DNA of 64,000 nt from Cryptomeria japonica. Taxonomy: Eukaryota; Streptophyta; Pinopsida; Cupressales; Cupressaceae. Both the position numbers and the translations under genes were made by a program. This document shows, piece by piece, positions 55,348 to 64,000 of this stretch (positions are counted from its first letter, which is position 1; the number at the start of each line of letters is the position of its first letter). Under the pieces are notes generated by a model, which saw only the letters and a program-made list of their open reading frames with translations, was not told the origin of the DNA and searched no databases. Location of the stretch: contig NC_081407.1 of the NCBI RefSeq assembly GCF_030272615.1, positions 99,431,897 through 99,495,896 on the forward strand, in the 5' to 3' direction.

Positions 55348-55843
55348 TTATTCGAAGCTTCTATAAGGAGATTTGCTATCAATCAACATTGATTCCTTTT
55401 CTTTAGAAATAGGAGGAACAAAAGGAACCTCTAAATTTTGAGAAATAGGGAGAGTTCTAGATGGTGCCAAGCATTTTCCTTTTTGTCCTTTATACGATGA
55501 TGAATGTGGAACCGCAACATACATGCTAGGAATTTTATGAGTACGAAGGATTCCCACTATAGGATGTGGTTCACTCACTACACATGGTGTAGGAAGAGTT
55601 ACTTTTGTATCCATAGACATTAAATGATTTTTAGGGGTAACACTCACAATGGGTTGTACCTAAGAATAACTCAACTATTCTTTTGGATTTAAACTTTTGG
55701 TAAGATAGGAATAGTTTATCTTCACAAAGTTTGATGGGTTGACGTTGTTGAGGCTAAAAATATTCGAGTGTAAAGTTTCCATGTCTAAACAAGGGTTGAA
55801 TCTATTATGAAATATATTTTGCACTTGTCCTTCAACTAGGAAG
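55348..55843 (-). pseudogene. Gag-protease family relative, C-terminal part
   Basis: Minus-strand sequence from 55843 reads VEGQVQNIFHNRFNPCLDME. It then runs through stops to a frame (55647-55348) with PIVGILRTHKIPSMYVAVPH and SSSYKGQKG. These align with the intact 1147-aa protein after CLKF (about residue 803) and with NIPPLYGAVPPPSFYREK (about residues 928-945). It is the continuation of 63073-63960, split by copia 2. The copy is old and has no LTR recognised. Confidence 0.65.
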
Positions 55844-56297
55844 TGTTGGTGTAATTATTTATTCTTATAGGATATAATTACATTTTACTTAAGTTGACTT
55901 AGGATAATGCATCTCATCATAGTTTGGATATGAGACACTTAGGGAAGTGTGCACATAGGGATGATGCTTGTAGGAGAAATTCCACCTTTTGTGGTATTAT
56001 CTTGTTGTTACATTCCACATTCGGTGAGTGATCCACCTCTTGTGGAATATTATATTATTTCTCCTACCTACCCCTACATTTTCTTGCCTACCCTTTTTTC
56101 TCATTGGGCCACATGTCATGATTGTGTGCTCACATATCCATTTGGCCTTGCCTATATAAGCAGGCCCATATTCATTGTATTGGTTAATCCAGTTGATTCC
56201 ATTTGCATATTGATGAGAATTCAATTTGTTCTTGTCATACTTTTGTCTCTCTTATTTTTGCTTTTCATTGTGCCCTTGATCTTGGCAAAATCTCATA
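55844..56297 (+). repeat. 5' LTR of copia element 2
   Basis: TGTTGGTG to AATCTCATA. It contains a CCAAT-like attgggccac (about 56104) and TATA box. It has about 20 bp more than the 3' LTR around cctacccctacattttc. Confidence 0.92.
56153..56160 (+). promoter_or_regulatory. TATA box in copia 2 LTR
   Basis: tatataag within gcctatataagcagg, with an attgggcc box about 50 bp upstream. The same word is kept in the 3' LTR (about 62928). Confidence 0.65.
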
Positions 56298-56311
56298 TGG
56301 TATTAGAGCCA
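56298..56311 (+). other. Primer binding site of copia 2
   Basis: TGGTATTAGAGCCA directly after the LTR, matching the initiator tRNA-Met-type copia site TGGTATCAGAGC with one mismatch. Confidence 0.85.
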
Positions 56312-58298
56312 TTGGGGCTTCATTGTTTGGTTTTTGGGAGACATCTTGGAAGGCTTCTAATTTCGAATCTGAGGTACTGCGCATTTTGGAGGCATCCTAG
56401 AGCATTTTTGACCTCATCATTGTGTTTGAAAGGTCGTTTCCATTAAAATCAAGTATAAATTTGTCTATATTAGGCAAAAGTGCATTTTGGGGCATCAGAG
56501 GAAAAATCTACCCAATTTGGGTAGTACGGTACAGATTTTAAAAAATACATATATTTTTTTTGTTCTGTGAATTATTTTATTTCATTTATTTTGAAAACTC
56601 TCTGAATTTTTTAGTCTAGAATTCTTTTATTTATCAAAAAAAAAATCAAAATTGCTATATTTCGGGGGGGTGGTTATGTTGACCCCACCCCTAGACTGTC
56701 AGACCTACGTCTGCGGGGCCCGTCGATCGTACCTATACCTTTTTCCTCTCATGGCTACATCCTCCTCGCTCCCGCCTCCCCGACGGCGACGATCTCTTGG
56801 CTCCCGGCTCCTTGGCGGTGACCTTCGGCTCCCGGCGGCGACTTCCTCCTGGCTCCCTGCTCCAGCTTTAATCCTGACGACTTTCAACTCCGACCTGTCC
56901 ACGTGAACCACCATGCACCGCCACGCAAATGCTAGCGACAACACAATGCCACACAAGCTCCAATAGACCGCCACATAGACAAACACGCAGGTGCCACCTT
57001 GGCATACAGACTGCCACGCACCCTGCCACTATCAACAGACACCTCAAACCTATGTCATCTAGACTATACAATACAATCTCTACGGTCAAGGGGGGTTACG
57101 TTGACCCCACCCCTAGACTGTCAGACCTACGTCTGTAGGTCTCGTCGACCGTACCTATACCTTTGTCCTCTCACGGCTGTGTCCTTCTTGCTCCCGCCTC
57201 CCCGACGGCGACGATCTCTTGGCTCTCGGCTCCCTGGCGGTGACCTTCGGCTCCCGATGATGACGTCCTCCTAGCTCCCTACTTTGGCTTTAATCACGAC
57301 GACTTTCAACTCTGACCTGTCCACGTGAACCACCGTGCACCGCCACGCAGACGCCAACGACAACGCAACGCCACATGAGCTCCACTAGACCACCACACAA
57401 ACAAACACGCAAGTGCCACCTTGGCATATAGACTACCACGCAGCTTGCCACTATCAACAGACACCTCAAAGCCACGTCATCTAGACTGTACAATACGATC
57501 TCTACGGTCAACGTGCCACATCATTGTCCATACACTACCACGTCAAGTTTTTGTACAATTAGTAGGGAGGTGTGATGGTTTTGTGATGGCTAGACAACCG
57601 TCAAATTTAACTTAGTGAATTACTTATGTTAGCCTGCATCAGCACTTTTTTGAAAAATTTAGACCCCTCACCATTGAGCAGTTTGATTTTTTGGGTCAAC
57701 TTTGGAGGCCCATAACTTTCTCAATTTTGCTCCGTTTTGGGTGCAATTTTTTTTATTTGGGCTAATTTTTCGTGCTCTTCATAGTGGTGTGGTTATTTTC
57801 TAATTTTGGTGGATAGATTTTTCAAAATATGCAGATTTTCTTAGCTAGATCTGTCCAATCCTCAATTTCACAATTTCAAAGGCTTCGTTTGTTCTCATAC
57901 GATCTCCTTTTTAGGTGTCATTTTTTTGAAAGTGCATTATTGTTTGTCTGCTTTCATAATATATCATCAGTTTGCAATCATTTTGAGTAGATATTACTTT
58001 CAAAAATTGGTCCTTTTTGGCCTACTTGGTACTTGTAATTTGCTTGGAACTTAGTGTAGATATCTTGCATTATCAGTTTGAGTCTCTTTTGGCCTATTTC
58101 AAGTAGTTGTAAAGTTGAAATCAGAAGTCCACTTTGTCATTTTTTCCAAGTGCCCCATTGTACATGCACTACGTATAAAGTGCCAAATCATCATTTTTTC
58201 ATTTTTTTTGGGAGGGGGTTCTTTGATTGAGTGAATTTGGGGGGGGTGTCTTGTGTGATTGTTCCTCTCTTTCCTTGTGCTCTTTCATTTTTGTTGCT
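56312..58298 (+). other. Copia 2 untranslated leader
   Basis: About 2 kb, long for a copia leader. 56660-57512 is a GC-rich tandem duplication listed separately. The remainder is T-rich and non-coding up to the gag ATG at 58299. Confidence 0.6.
56660..57512 (+). repeat. GC-rich tandem duplication, 422-bp unit, two copies
   Basis: The unit starting at gttgaccccacccctagact (about 56679) recurs at 57101, offset 422 bp, through caatacgatctctacggtca. It is rich in cgccacg and ctcccgg words. Open frames on both strands across it are compositional and have no domains. Confidence 0.9.
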
Positions 58299-59254
58299 AT
58301 GGGTCCTCATAAATTTCCACCTTTAACTCCACATAACTATGCATCTTGGAAAATAAAAGCATGGAGCAAACTAATGGAAAAATGACTCACGCATTAAATA
58401 GATGGTACAATAACAACACCAACAGATCCTAAGACTGGTCCTAATTCTCAATTAGAATGACTCACTAAAAATTGTATGGCTCTTGGAACTTTGTGAAAAT
58501 ATGTATCAGATAAACTCATTTTTCACATTGAGAAGTGTACTACAATCAAAGAAGCTTGGGATATCTTTCAGAAATTGTATGGTCAAGTTGATGAAATCGG
58601 AGGCTACAAGATTGGCAATGAGTTCACCAACTTGGATCCCAAGAGTTTTGATACAATCCAAGATTATGTCACTAAGGCAAATGAGCTAAGAGCAAAGCTT
58701 AAGGATTGTGGAATTGACAAAAAGGACGCTCAATTGATATTCAACTTGTTGCACAAGCTTCGATCCGAACATGCAACATTTATTTCTAGCTTCCAAACCC
58801 ATCGCTTAACAGTGGGAAGTTCCTACACTATGCTACATTTGATGATTTCTTATAAATGTTGATGTTGGAACAATCTAAGTTGTTGAGCATGGGAATTCTC
58901 AAGTCTTCAAAGTCTAAGGCTTTGGTAGCTAATCAAGGGAATCAAGGGAATCAAGGTAAAGGTTCTAAAAAGAAGCAGAAGCATTCTAAGTCAAAGCCAC
59001 AACAGGAAAAAGAGAAAGCATCCTCTCCATCACAAGGTGAGTCTTCATCCTCTTCCAAGAAGGGGAACACACCTAAGAAGGAAAAACCAACTTGTACTTT
59101 TTGCAAGAAGTATGGTCATGATGAGCATCGTTGTCACACCAAGCAAGTTGATGAGTTGACAAATCCCCTTAAGAAGAACAACATCACCTTGCCATCCACC
59201 TACAACAAGAATGAATCATCTTCTTCCACTTCCTCACAGTCTAAGGGAAAAGGG
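58299..59254 (+). pseudogene. Copia 2 gag
   Basis: ATG at 58299 opens MGPHKFPPLTPHNYASWKIK, the usual copia gag N-terminus, but stops follow at about 58383 and 58458 and another near 58494. The middle reads EIGGYKIGNEFTNLDP, SFDTIQDYVTKANELRAKL and LLHKLRSEHATFISSF. After a frameshift near 58840 comes a Lys/Ser-rich linker and the zinc knuckle CTFCKKYGHDEHRC (about 59094-59136). Confidence 0.85.
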
Positions 59255-59653
59255 TAAGCATTTGTGGCTACAACAAGTTCTTCACAGTAGTGGATACTTG
59301 ATTTAGGTGCCTCTTATCACATGGATTATACAAAGGAGCAATTTTTTTCATTGGAGCCCTCTAAGGCACCTCACATTTACATAGGTGATGATACACAAGT
59401 TGAGGTAGAAGGGAAAGGTTCGGTTTCCATGGATGACGAAACATTTGAGAATGTTCTTTATGTTCCTAACTTGTCAACCAATCTTCTCTCTATCTACCAA
59501 ATCACTCACTATGGGAATGAGAAAAAGGTTGAGTTTACACCTGATTCCATTGTAGTAAAAGAACTTGATAATGATGCCTTGGTAGCGGTGGGACAAGTCA
59601 ATGACAATTCAAGGCTTTATTAATTCTCCCACTTTGAGCCAAGATCTCCTTCT
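59255..59653 (+). pseudogene. Copia 2 protease
   Basis: WILDLGASYHMDYTKEQFF carries the active site as DLGAS (Ser to Leu). The stop just before it replaces Gln (CAG to TAG at about 59288). FENVLYVPNLSTNLLSIYQI closes the domain. The frame stops at 59623, one frame off the following integrase. Confidence 0.85.
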
Positions 59654-60724
59654 ATGGCCTTGCTTACTCATTCAAATTCAGAAATTAAGCTATGGCATGA
59701 GCGGTTTGGTCACCTCAACTACTGCTATCTTCAACAGGTTAGCACTAAAGACATGGTCACAGGTCTACCTCGAATCAATTTTTTAGAGGGTGTATGTTCA
59801 AGATGTTCCATGGGAAAGCATCCTGAGGAGAAGTTTGATAGCAGGAAAGCTCAGAGAGCTTTGGAAGTTCTTCAACTTGTTCATAGCGATGTAGCAGGTC
59901 CATTTCCATCACCTTCATTTAGTAGGGCCCGCAATGTCCTCACCTTGATTAATGACTACTCCTGCTTCACTTGGGTCTATTTTCTTGTTCATAAGAGTGA
60001 AGTGTTTGACAGATTTCTAGCCTTCAAGGCTCATGTGGAGAAGCAATCAAGGAAAGTGGTCAAAATCCTTCACACAGATAATGGAAAGGAATATGTGAAA
60101 AAAATACTTGAGGAATTTTGTACACTTGAGGGGATTGATCTTCAACATTCAGTTGCCTACACTCCATAGCAGAATGGAGTCGCAAAAAGAAAGAATAGAA
60201 ATATCGAGGAGATGGATAGATGTATGATACATGCACGTTATCTTGATCCCACCATTTGGGAAGAGGATATCAATTGTGCTACACACATCCAAAATCGGGT
60301 TCCTCACAAAGCTTTGAAGGGTATCACTCCTTTTGAGGCTTGGGTTGGTAGGAAAATGATTGTGAGACATTTCAGAGTCTTTGGGTGTCCAATGTGGGCT
60401 TGCATTCCTCCGTAGAAATGCAAGGCATTGGAACCTCAAAGTAGGCCTTGTATTTTCATTGGATATCCCAAGGGTGTTAAGGCATATCGATTGATGGATC
60501 CAGAGACACATGAGGTGTTTATTGAGAGGAGTGTTCATTTTGAGGAAAGCTCTCCTAGATTAGCCTCACTTTCTCCTTCACCTTCCTCTATTGTAGATAG
60601 CGATGAGAGTGATTCAGATGATGAGACTCCTTCAACTCTGACTCATAGGGTTACCCCTCCACAGGTTCCACTAGTAGTTGAGGAGTCTTGTCCTCCACCT
60701 CCACCTAGACCTTGTTGGCCTTGA
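59654..60724 (+). pseudogene. Copia 2 integrase
   Basis: Zinc module HERFGHLNYCYLQQ and CSRCSMGKH. Catalytic Asp in LVHSDVAGPFP and ILHTDNGKEY. The Glu expected in QNGVAERKN is Lys here (NGVAKRKN), one G-to-A step, which removes catalysis. A stop at about 60167 replaces Gln of TPQQNGV. The C-terminal part includes SRPCIFIGYPKGVKAYRL and an acidic Ser-rich linker. Confidence 0.87.
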
Positions 60725-61833
60725 CAGACACTTGAGTCAAGGGTTCTCTTGTTGGGGATCCTTCAGATACACAGAGGGCTCGATCACAACATTAAGACCT
60801 TCCACATGCATACATTGCTACCGCTTTTGATCCATAGACATTTCGGGAAGCATCAGGGGTTCTTGAGTGGGACCCAGCTATGGAGGAAGCGTACAGTTCC
60901 TTGATGAGGAACAACACTTGGGAGTTAGTCCCTCTCCCTAAGGGGAGAAAGATGGTTCGATGTAAGTGGATCTATCGGACCAAGTTTGTAGCGGATGGTA
61001 GTGTGGAAAAGTATAAGGCTCGATTTGTTGTGAAAGGTTTCTCATAGGTTCCAGGTGTTGATTATACTGAGACCTTTGCGCCCATAGCCAAGATGAACTA
61101 CATTCGCTTGACACTTGCTATTACCATAGCTCATGGTTGGGTTGTACATAAGATGGATGTGAAGAGTGATTTTCTTCATGGGGATCTTGATGAGGAGATA
61201 TATATGGAGCATCCATAGGGTTTCATCCATGATTCTTCATTGGTTTGTCGATTGAGGAAATCTATCTATGGCCTTAAGCAAGCCCCTAGGGATTGGTACG
61301 CCAAGATGGATTCCTTCCTTCTCTCAACAGGGTTCACCAGGTGTCATTCTGATCCGAATGTCTACATTTTGTGACAGGATGACTCACACTTGATACTTGT
61401 GCTCTATGTTGATGACTTGATCATTATAGGGAGCACCTCATCCATCATTAACAGTGTCAAATCTACTTTGCATGACAAATTTTCTATGATCGACTTGGGT
61501 CTTTTGCACTACTTTCTCGAGATAGAGATTTCACAGTCACCTTCAAGGATTACACTTTTACAGCCCAAGTATGCTCTTGATCTACTTACACACTTTCATA
61601 TGGCTTATTGTCATCCTGCACCAACTCCATTTCTTTCAAGAGTCAAGCTTGAGGCTAAGTGCTCTTCTCCACTAGTTGATGCCACATTGTATCGCCAACT
61701 TGTGGGTAGTCTCATCTACTTGACTCACACACGCCCTGACATTTCATTTGTGGTTGGTATGGTTTCCCACTTTATGCAAGCACCACATGAGCTTCATTGG
61801 AAAGCAACCAAATGCATCTTACACTACATCTAG
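60725..61833 (+). pseudogene. Copia 2 reverse transcriptase
   Basis: Blocks: NNTWELVPLPKGRKMVRCKW, ETFAPIAKMNYIRLTLAIT, HKMDVKSDFLHGDLDEEIYM, SIYGLKQAPRDWYAKMDSF, VLYVDDLIIIGS (about 61396-61431) and MIDLGLLHYFLEIEIS. Stops at about 61046 and 61216 stand where Gln is expected (CAG to TAG), and one TGA is at 61373. The catalytic YVDD box is intact. Confidence 0.88.
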
Positions 61834-62367
61834 GGTACACATCATTATGGGATTCACTGTGCAGCAGGCACATGACTTCACTTGGTTGGATACACATACT
61901 CTGATTGGGCTGGCAATCTTGATGATCATAAGTCTACTTTTGGTTACGACTTCCATCTTGGTTTGGGCCCCATTTGTTGGCAGAGAAAGAAGAATAATTT
62001 TATTTCTCTCTCTTCGATCAAGGCTGAGTATCGAGGGGCTGTTAACACAATAATTGAGGCTATTTGGCTTCAGCATATTCTCATGGAGTTTAGGTTCTCC
62101 ACTCCACAACTAATAGTTCTGCATTGTGACAATCATAGTGGTATTGCGATCTTGAGGAACTCGGTCCAACATTAGTGGACCAAACACATTGAGATTCATA
62201 TGTGCTATATCAGGGAGTGGATTTAGGAGCAGGTCATTGATTTGCAGTATTGTCCTACAACGGAGCAAATTGCCAACATATTCACCATACCCTCCACTGA
62301 GAGTAAGTATCAGCAGTTGTGAGCTCTCTTGGGTGTGCGGGATGTTTCATCAGGGAGGGTCAGCTAA
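61834..62367 (+). pseudogene. Copia 2 RNase H and C-terminus
   Basis: LVGYTYSDWAGNLDDHKST has Tyr where the first catalytic Asp (YTDSDW) is expected. SSIKAEYRGAV and LHCDNHSGIAI keep the other acidic residues. Stops at 61831, 62173 and 62320 are each one C-to-T step from Gln or Arg codons. The frame ends at 62367. Confidence 0.85.
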
Positions 62368-62628
62368 CTTCTCCTTCCACTCTTATGGGGGGGACTTTTT
62401 CCTCTTTGAGGTTTTGTCCTTCTTCTTTGAGAGTCTCTTTATACATATCTCTCTCTTTTGGGGGGGAGTTTTTTCCCACTAGATTTTCTCCCTTTCTCTA
62501 TTTGTAAGATATTGCATTGCATAGGTTTGCTTGCATTTGCATATTGTACATGGGTACCTATCATGGCCTAGTAGTCGAGACCCATCTTGCATTGGTTATC
62601 TTGGGTCTTCATTCCCTTAAGTTGCACT

Positions 62629-62638
62629 TAAGGGGGGG
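62629..62638 (+). other. Polypurine tract of copia 2
   Basis: taaggggggg immediately before TGTTGG of the 3' LTR, the same as in copia 1. The 62368-62628 stretch is non-coding. Confidence 0.85.
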
Positions 62639-63072
62639 TGTTGGTGTAATTATTTATTCTTATAGGGTATAATTACACTTTACTTAAGCTGACTTTGGAT
62701 AATGCATCTCATGGTAGTTTGGATATGAGACACTTAGGAAAGTGTGCACATATGGATGATGCTTGTAGGAGAAATTCCACATTTTGTGGTCTTATCTTTT
62801 TCTTACATGCCACATTCAGTGGGTAATCCACCTCTTGTGGAATATTATATTATTTCTCCTACCTACCCTTGTTTCTCATTGGGCCACATGTCATGATTGT
62901 GTGCTCACATATCCATTTGGCCTTGCCTATATAAGCATGCCCATATTCATTGTATTGGTTAATCTAGTTGATTCCATTTACATATTGATGAGAATTTAGT
63001 TTATTCTTGTCATACTTTTGTCTCTGTTATTTGTGCTTTTCATTGTGCCCTTGATCTTGGCAAAATCTCATA
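62639..63072 (+). repeat. 3' LTR of copia element 2
   Basis: Direct repeat of 55844-56297, ending AATCTCATA, followed by target duplication ggaag. Confidence 0.92.
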
Positions 63073-63960
63073 GGAAGGTTAAACACATATGGACTACATA
63101 ATGGATTGCCTTCATGGAGGTGAGCCAAGGATGAAGCAAATTCATATGAAATTAGTTTGAGGTAGGGATAATGGTAAAATGAATATATAAGTTTTTAATT
63201 TAACTTTAACTTGAAGGTTATGGAACTAATGGTGGGACAAGTGAAATTGTCATGTACCTTAATCAAGACATCATATTTGTGGTAAGTGTCTGGATATAAT
63301 ACATGTGTAAAAATATTCATTTATAACCACATTAACTATACATATTGGATCAATATGCATCCCACACATGGGTTTTTCATTAATTATAGTAGGAATGTAT
63401 AGGGGTCATCAAGTGCATTTGAGCTATCACTTTGGGTAAAGGTGATATTTAGTCTAGGCCCAGGCTTAGGTTTCTCTTCTTTAGGACAAGGTTCAAGCAC
63501 ATTCATTAGATGTTTAACATGGTTGAGTTAGATACCAATTTCTATATAGCCAACATTAGGTTCAATAAAATTTATGTAATGGGAAGGAAAATGATTGGTA
63601 AACATTTGCAAGTTTTGATTAGGTGATGCTACAGATTTATTCTCTTTATCATTCTCACTATCCACCTGTATGATATTAGAGTCGATGAGATCTTCTTGGA
63701 CTTCATGTCTAAGATGCATACATATCTTGTTATAATGTCTAGGAGTACAATGATATTGACAAAAGTCATTTGAGTTGAAAAAGGAGGTGAAGGTTTAGAG
63801 GTATCCATGAGATGGATGGGGAGAAGCTTAATCAATAGGAGAACATTCAAGGTTTTTAAACACCTATCATCATATAACGAAAGATTTCTTCTAGGAAGGT
63901 TAAATGCATATATGTCAATAAATTTGTTTATGAATGTATAATATGACATAGAAATACATA
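63073..63960 (-). pseudogene. Gag-protease family relative, zinc-knuckle and protease part
   Basis: Minus-strand reading (with frame changes) gives FCQYHCTPRHYNKIC at about 63720-63770, then EDLIDSNIIQVDSEND and SVASPNQNLQMFTNHFPSH. Next come IDPICIVNVVINEYF near 63340 and FTIIPTSN...FHMNLLHPWL with SMKAI near 63130-63190. Each aligns with the intact 1147-aa protein (its zinc knuckle, SVAPPNQNLQIFTDPLPSH, LIDPSCMVNII and FAIIPSSEQFRVKLGYPWL). The copy is broken by stops and shifts and is cut by copia 2; it resumes at 55843. The last 40 bases of the window show nothing further. Confidence 0.75.
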
Positions 63961-64000
63961 TGAAATAATAAATACCTCAAGACTCTTACAATCATTAAGC

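Larger units (their letters stand above)
55844..63072 (+). mobile_element. Ty1/copia LTR retrotransposon 2, nested in the Gag-protease relative
   Basis: LTRs 55844-56297 (454 bp) and 62639-63072 (434 bp) begin TG and end TA. The target duplication ggaag is exact (55839-55843, 63073-63077). A tRNA-Met-type primer site follows the 5' LTR without a gap and a G-rich polypurine tract precedes the 3' LTR. By eye the LTRs differ by about 6% plus a 20-bp indel. The interior is gag, protease, integrase, reverse transcriptase and RNase H in copia order, with many stops and an altered integrase active site. It is inactive. Confidence 0.93.

Noticed and set aside
56652-57511. Pro/Arg-rich frames in the copia 2 leader duplication
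   Set aside because: Open on both strands, present because of GC-rich tandem repeats, and upstream of gag.

Overview
This is nuclear DNA from a plant, probably a seed plant with a large, repeat-rich genome. A gymnosperm would fit, but I cannot place it to species. The evidence is one spliced host gene, for plant-type argininosuccinate synthase, with GT-AG introns of up to 7.1 kb, set among nested LTR retrotransposons, a hAT DNA transposon and LINE-derived sequence. There are no operons, ribosome-binding sites or prokaryotic features. I recognised no tRNA, rRNA or CRISPR.

Layout. 1-16,372: a decayed Ty3/gypsy element of Tat type on the minus strand. The window edge cuts its left LTR, and a Ty1/copia element (8,833-15,164, plus strand, 5-bp target duplication gaatt) sits inside its right LTR. 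16,373-20,397: very AT-rich DNA with simple repeats and no gene. 20,398-29,080: a LINE ORF1-like fragment split by a young 7.8-kb LTR element (21,122-28,904, target duplication gtagt). That element carries a single intact 1,147-codon Gag-protease frame and no reverse transcriptase or integrase. 29,081-32,131: non-coding DNA with a 280-bp tandem duplication. 32,132-46,025: seven exons of argininosuccinate synthase. The last intron holds a solo-LTR-like remnant and a nearly intact hAT element (41,825-45,064, 8-bp target duplication). 46,026-49,965: no recognisable gene. 49,981-51,583: a retroposed LINE-like insert with only ORF1, flanked by a 15-bp target duplication. 54,050-55,270: a very old copia pol remnant on the minus strand. 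55,348-63,960: a second, decayed member of the Gag-protease family, split by another copia element (55,844-63,072, target duplication ggaag).

How the parts relate. The host enzyme makes argininosuccinate from citrulline and aspartate, normally in plastids. Its exons are well conserved and phase-compatible except exon 5. That exon is 74 nt where 75 are needed, and the invariant [10 protein letters not shown] stretch is thrown out of frame, so this copy is either a young pseudogene or carries a sequence error. The transit-peptide exon was not found.

The mobile elements illustrate dependence and decay. The Gag-protease family has tRNA-primer sites, LTRs and a large Gag but would need polymerase from elsewhere. 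It also has an odd protease active site, shared by both copies, and duplicated GC hairpin modules in its leader. The copia elements carry nonsense codons that are mostly CAG-to-TAG or CGA-to-TGA, as expected from deamination of methylated cytosine. No expression or phylogeny could be tested here; all homology calls rest on motif recognition by eye.
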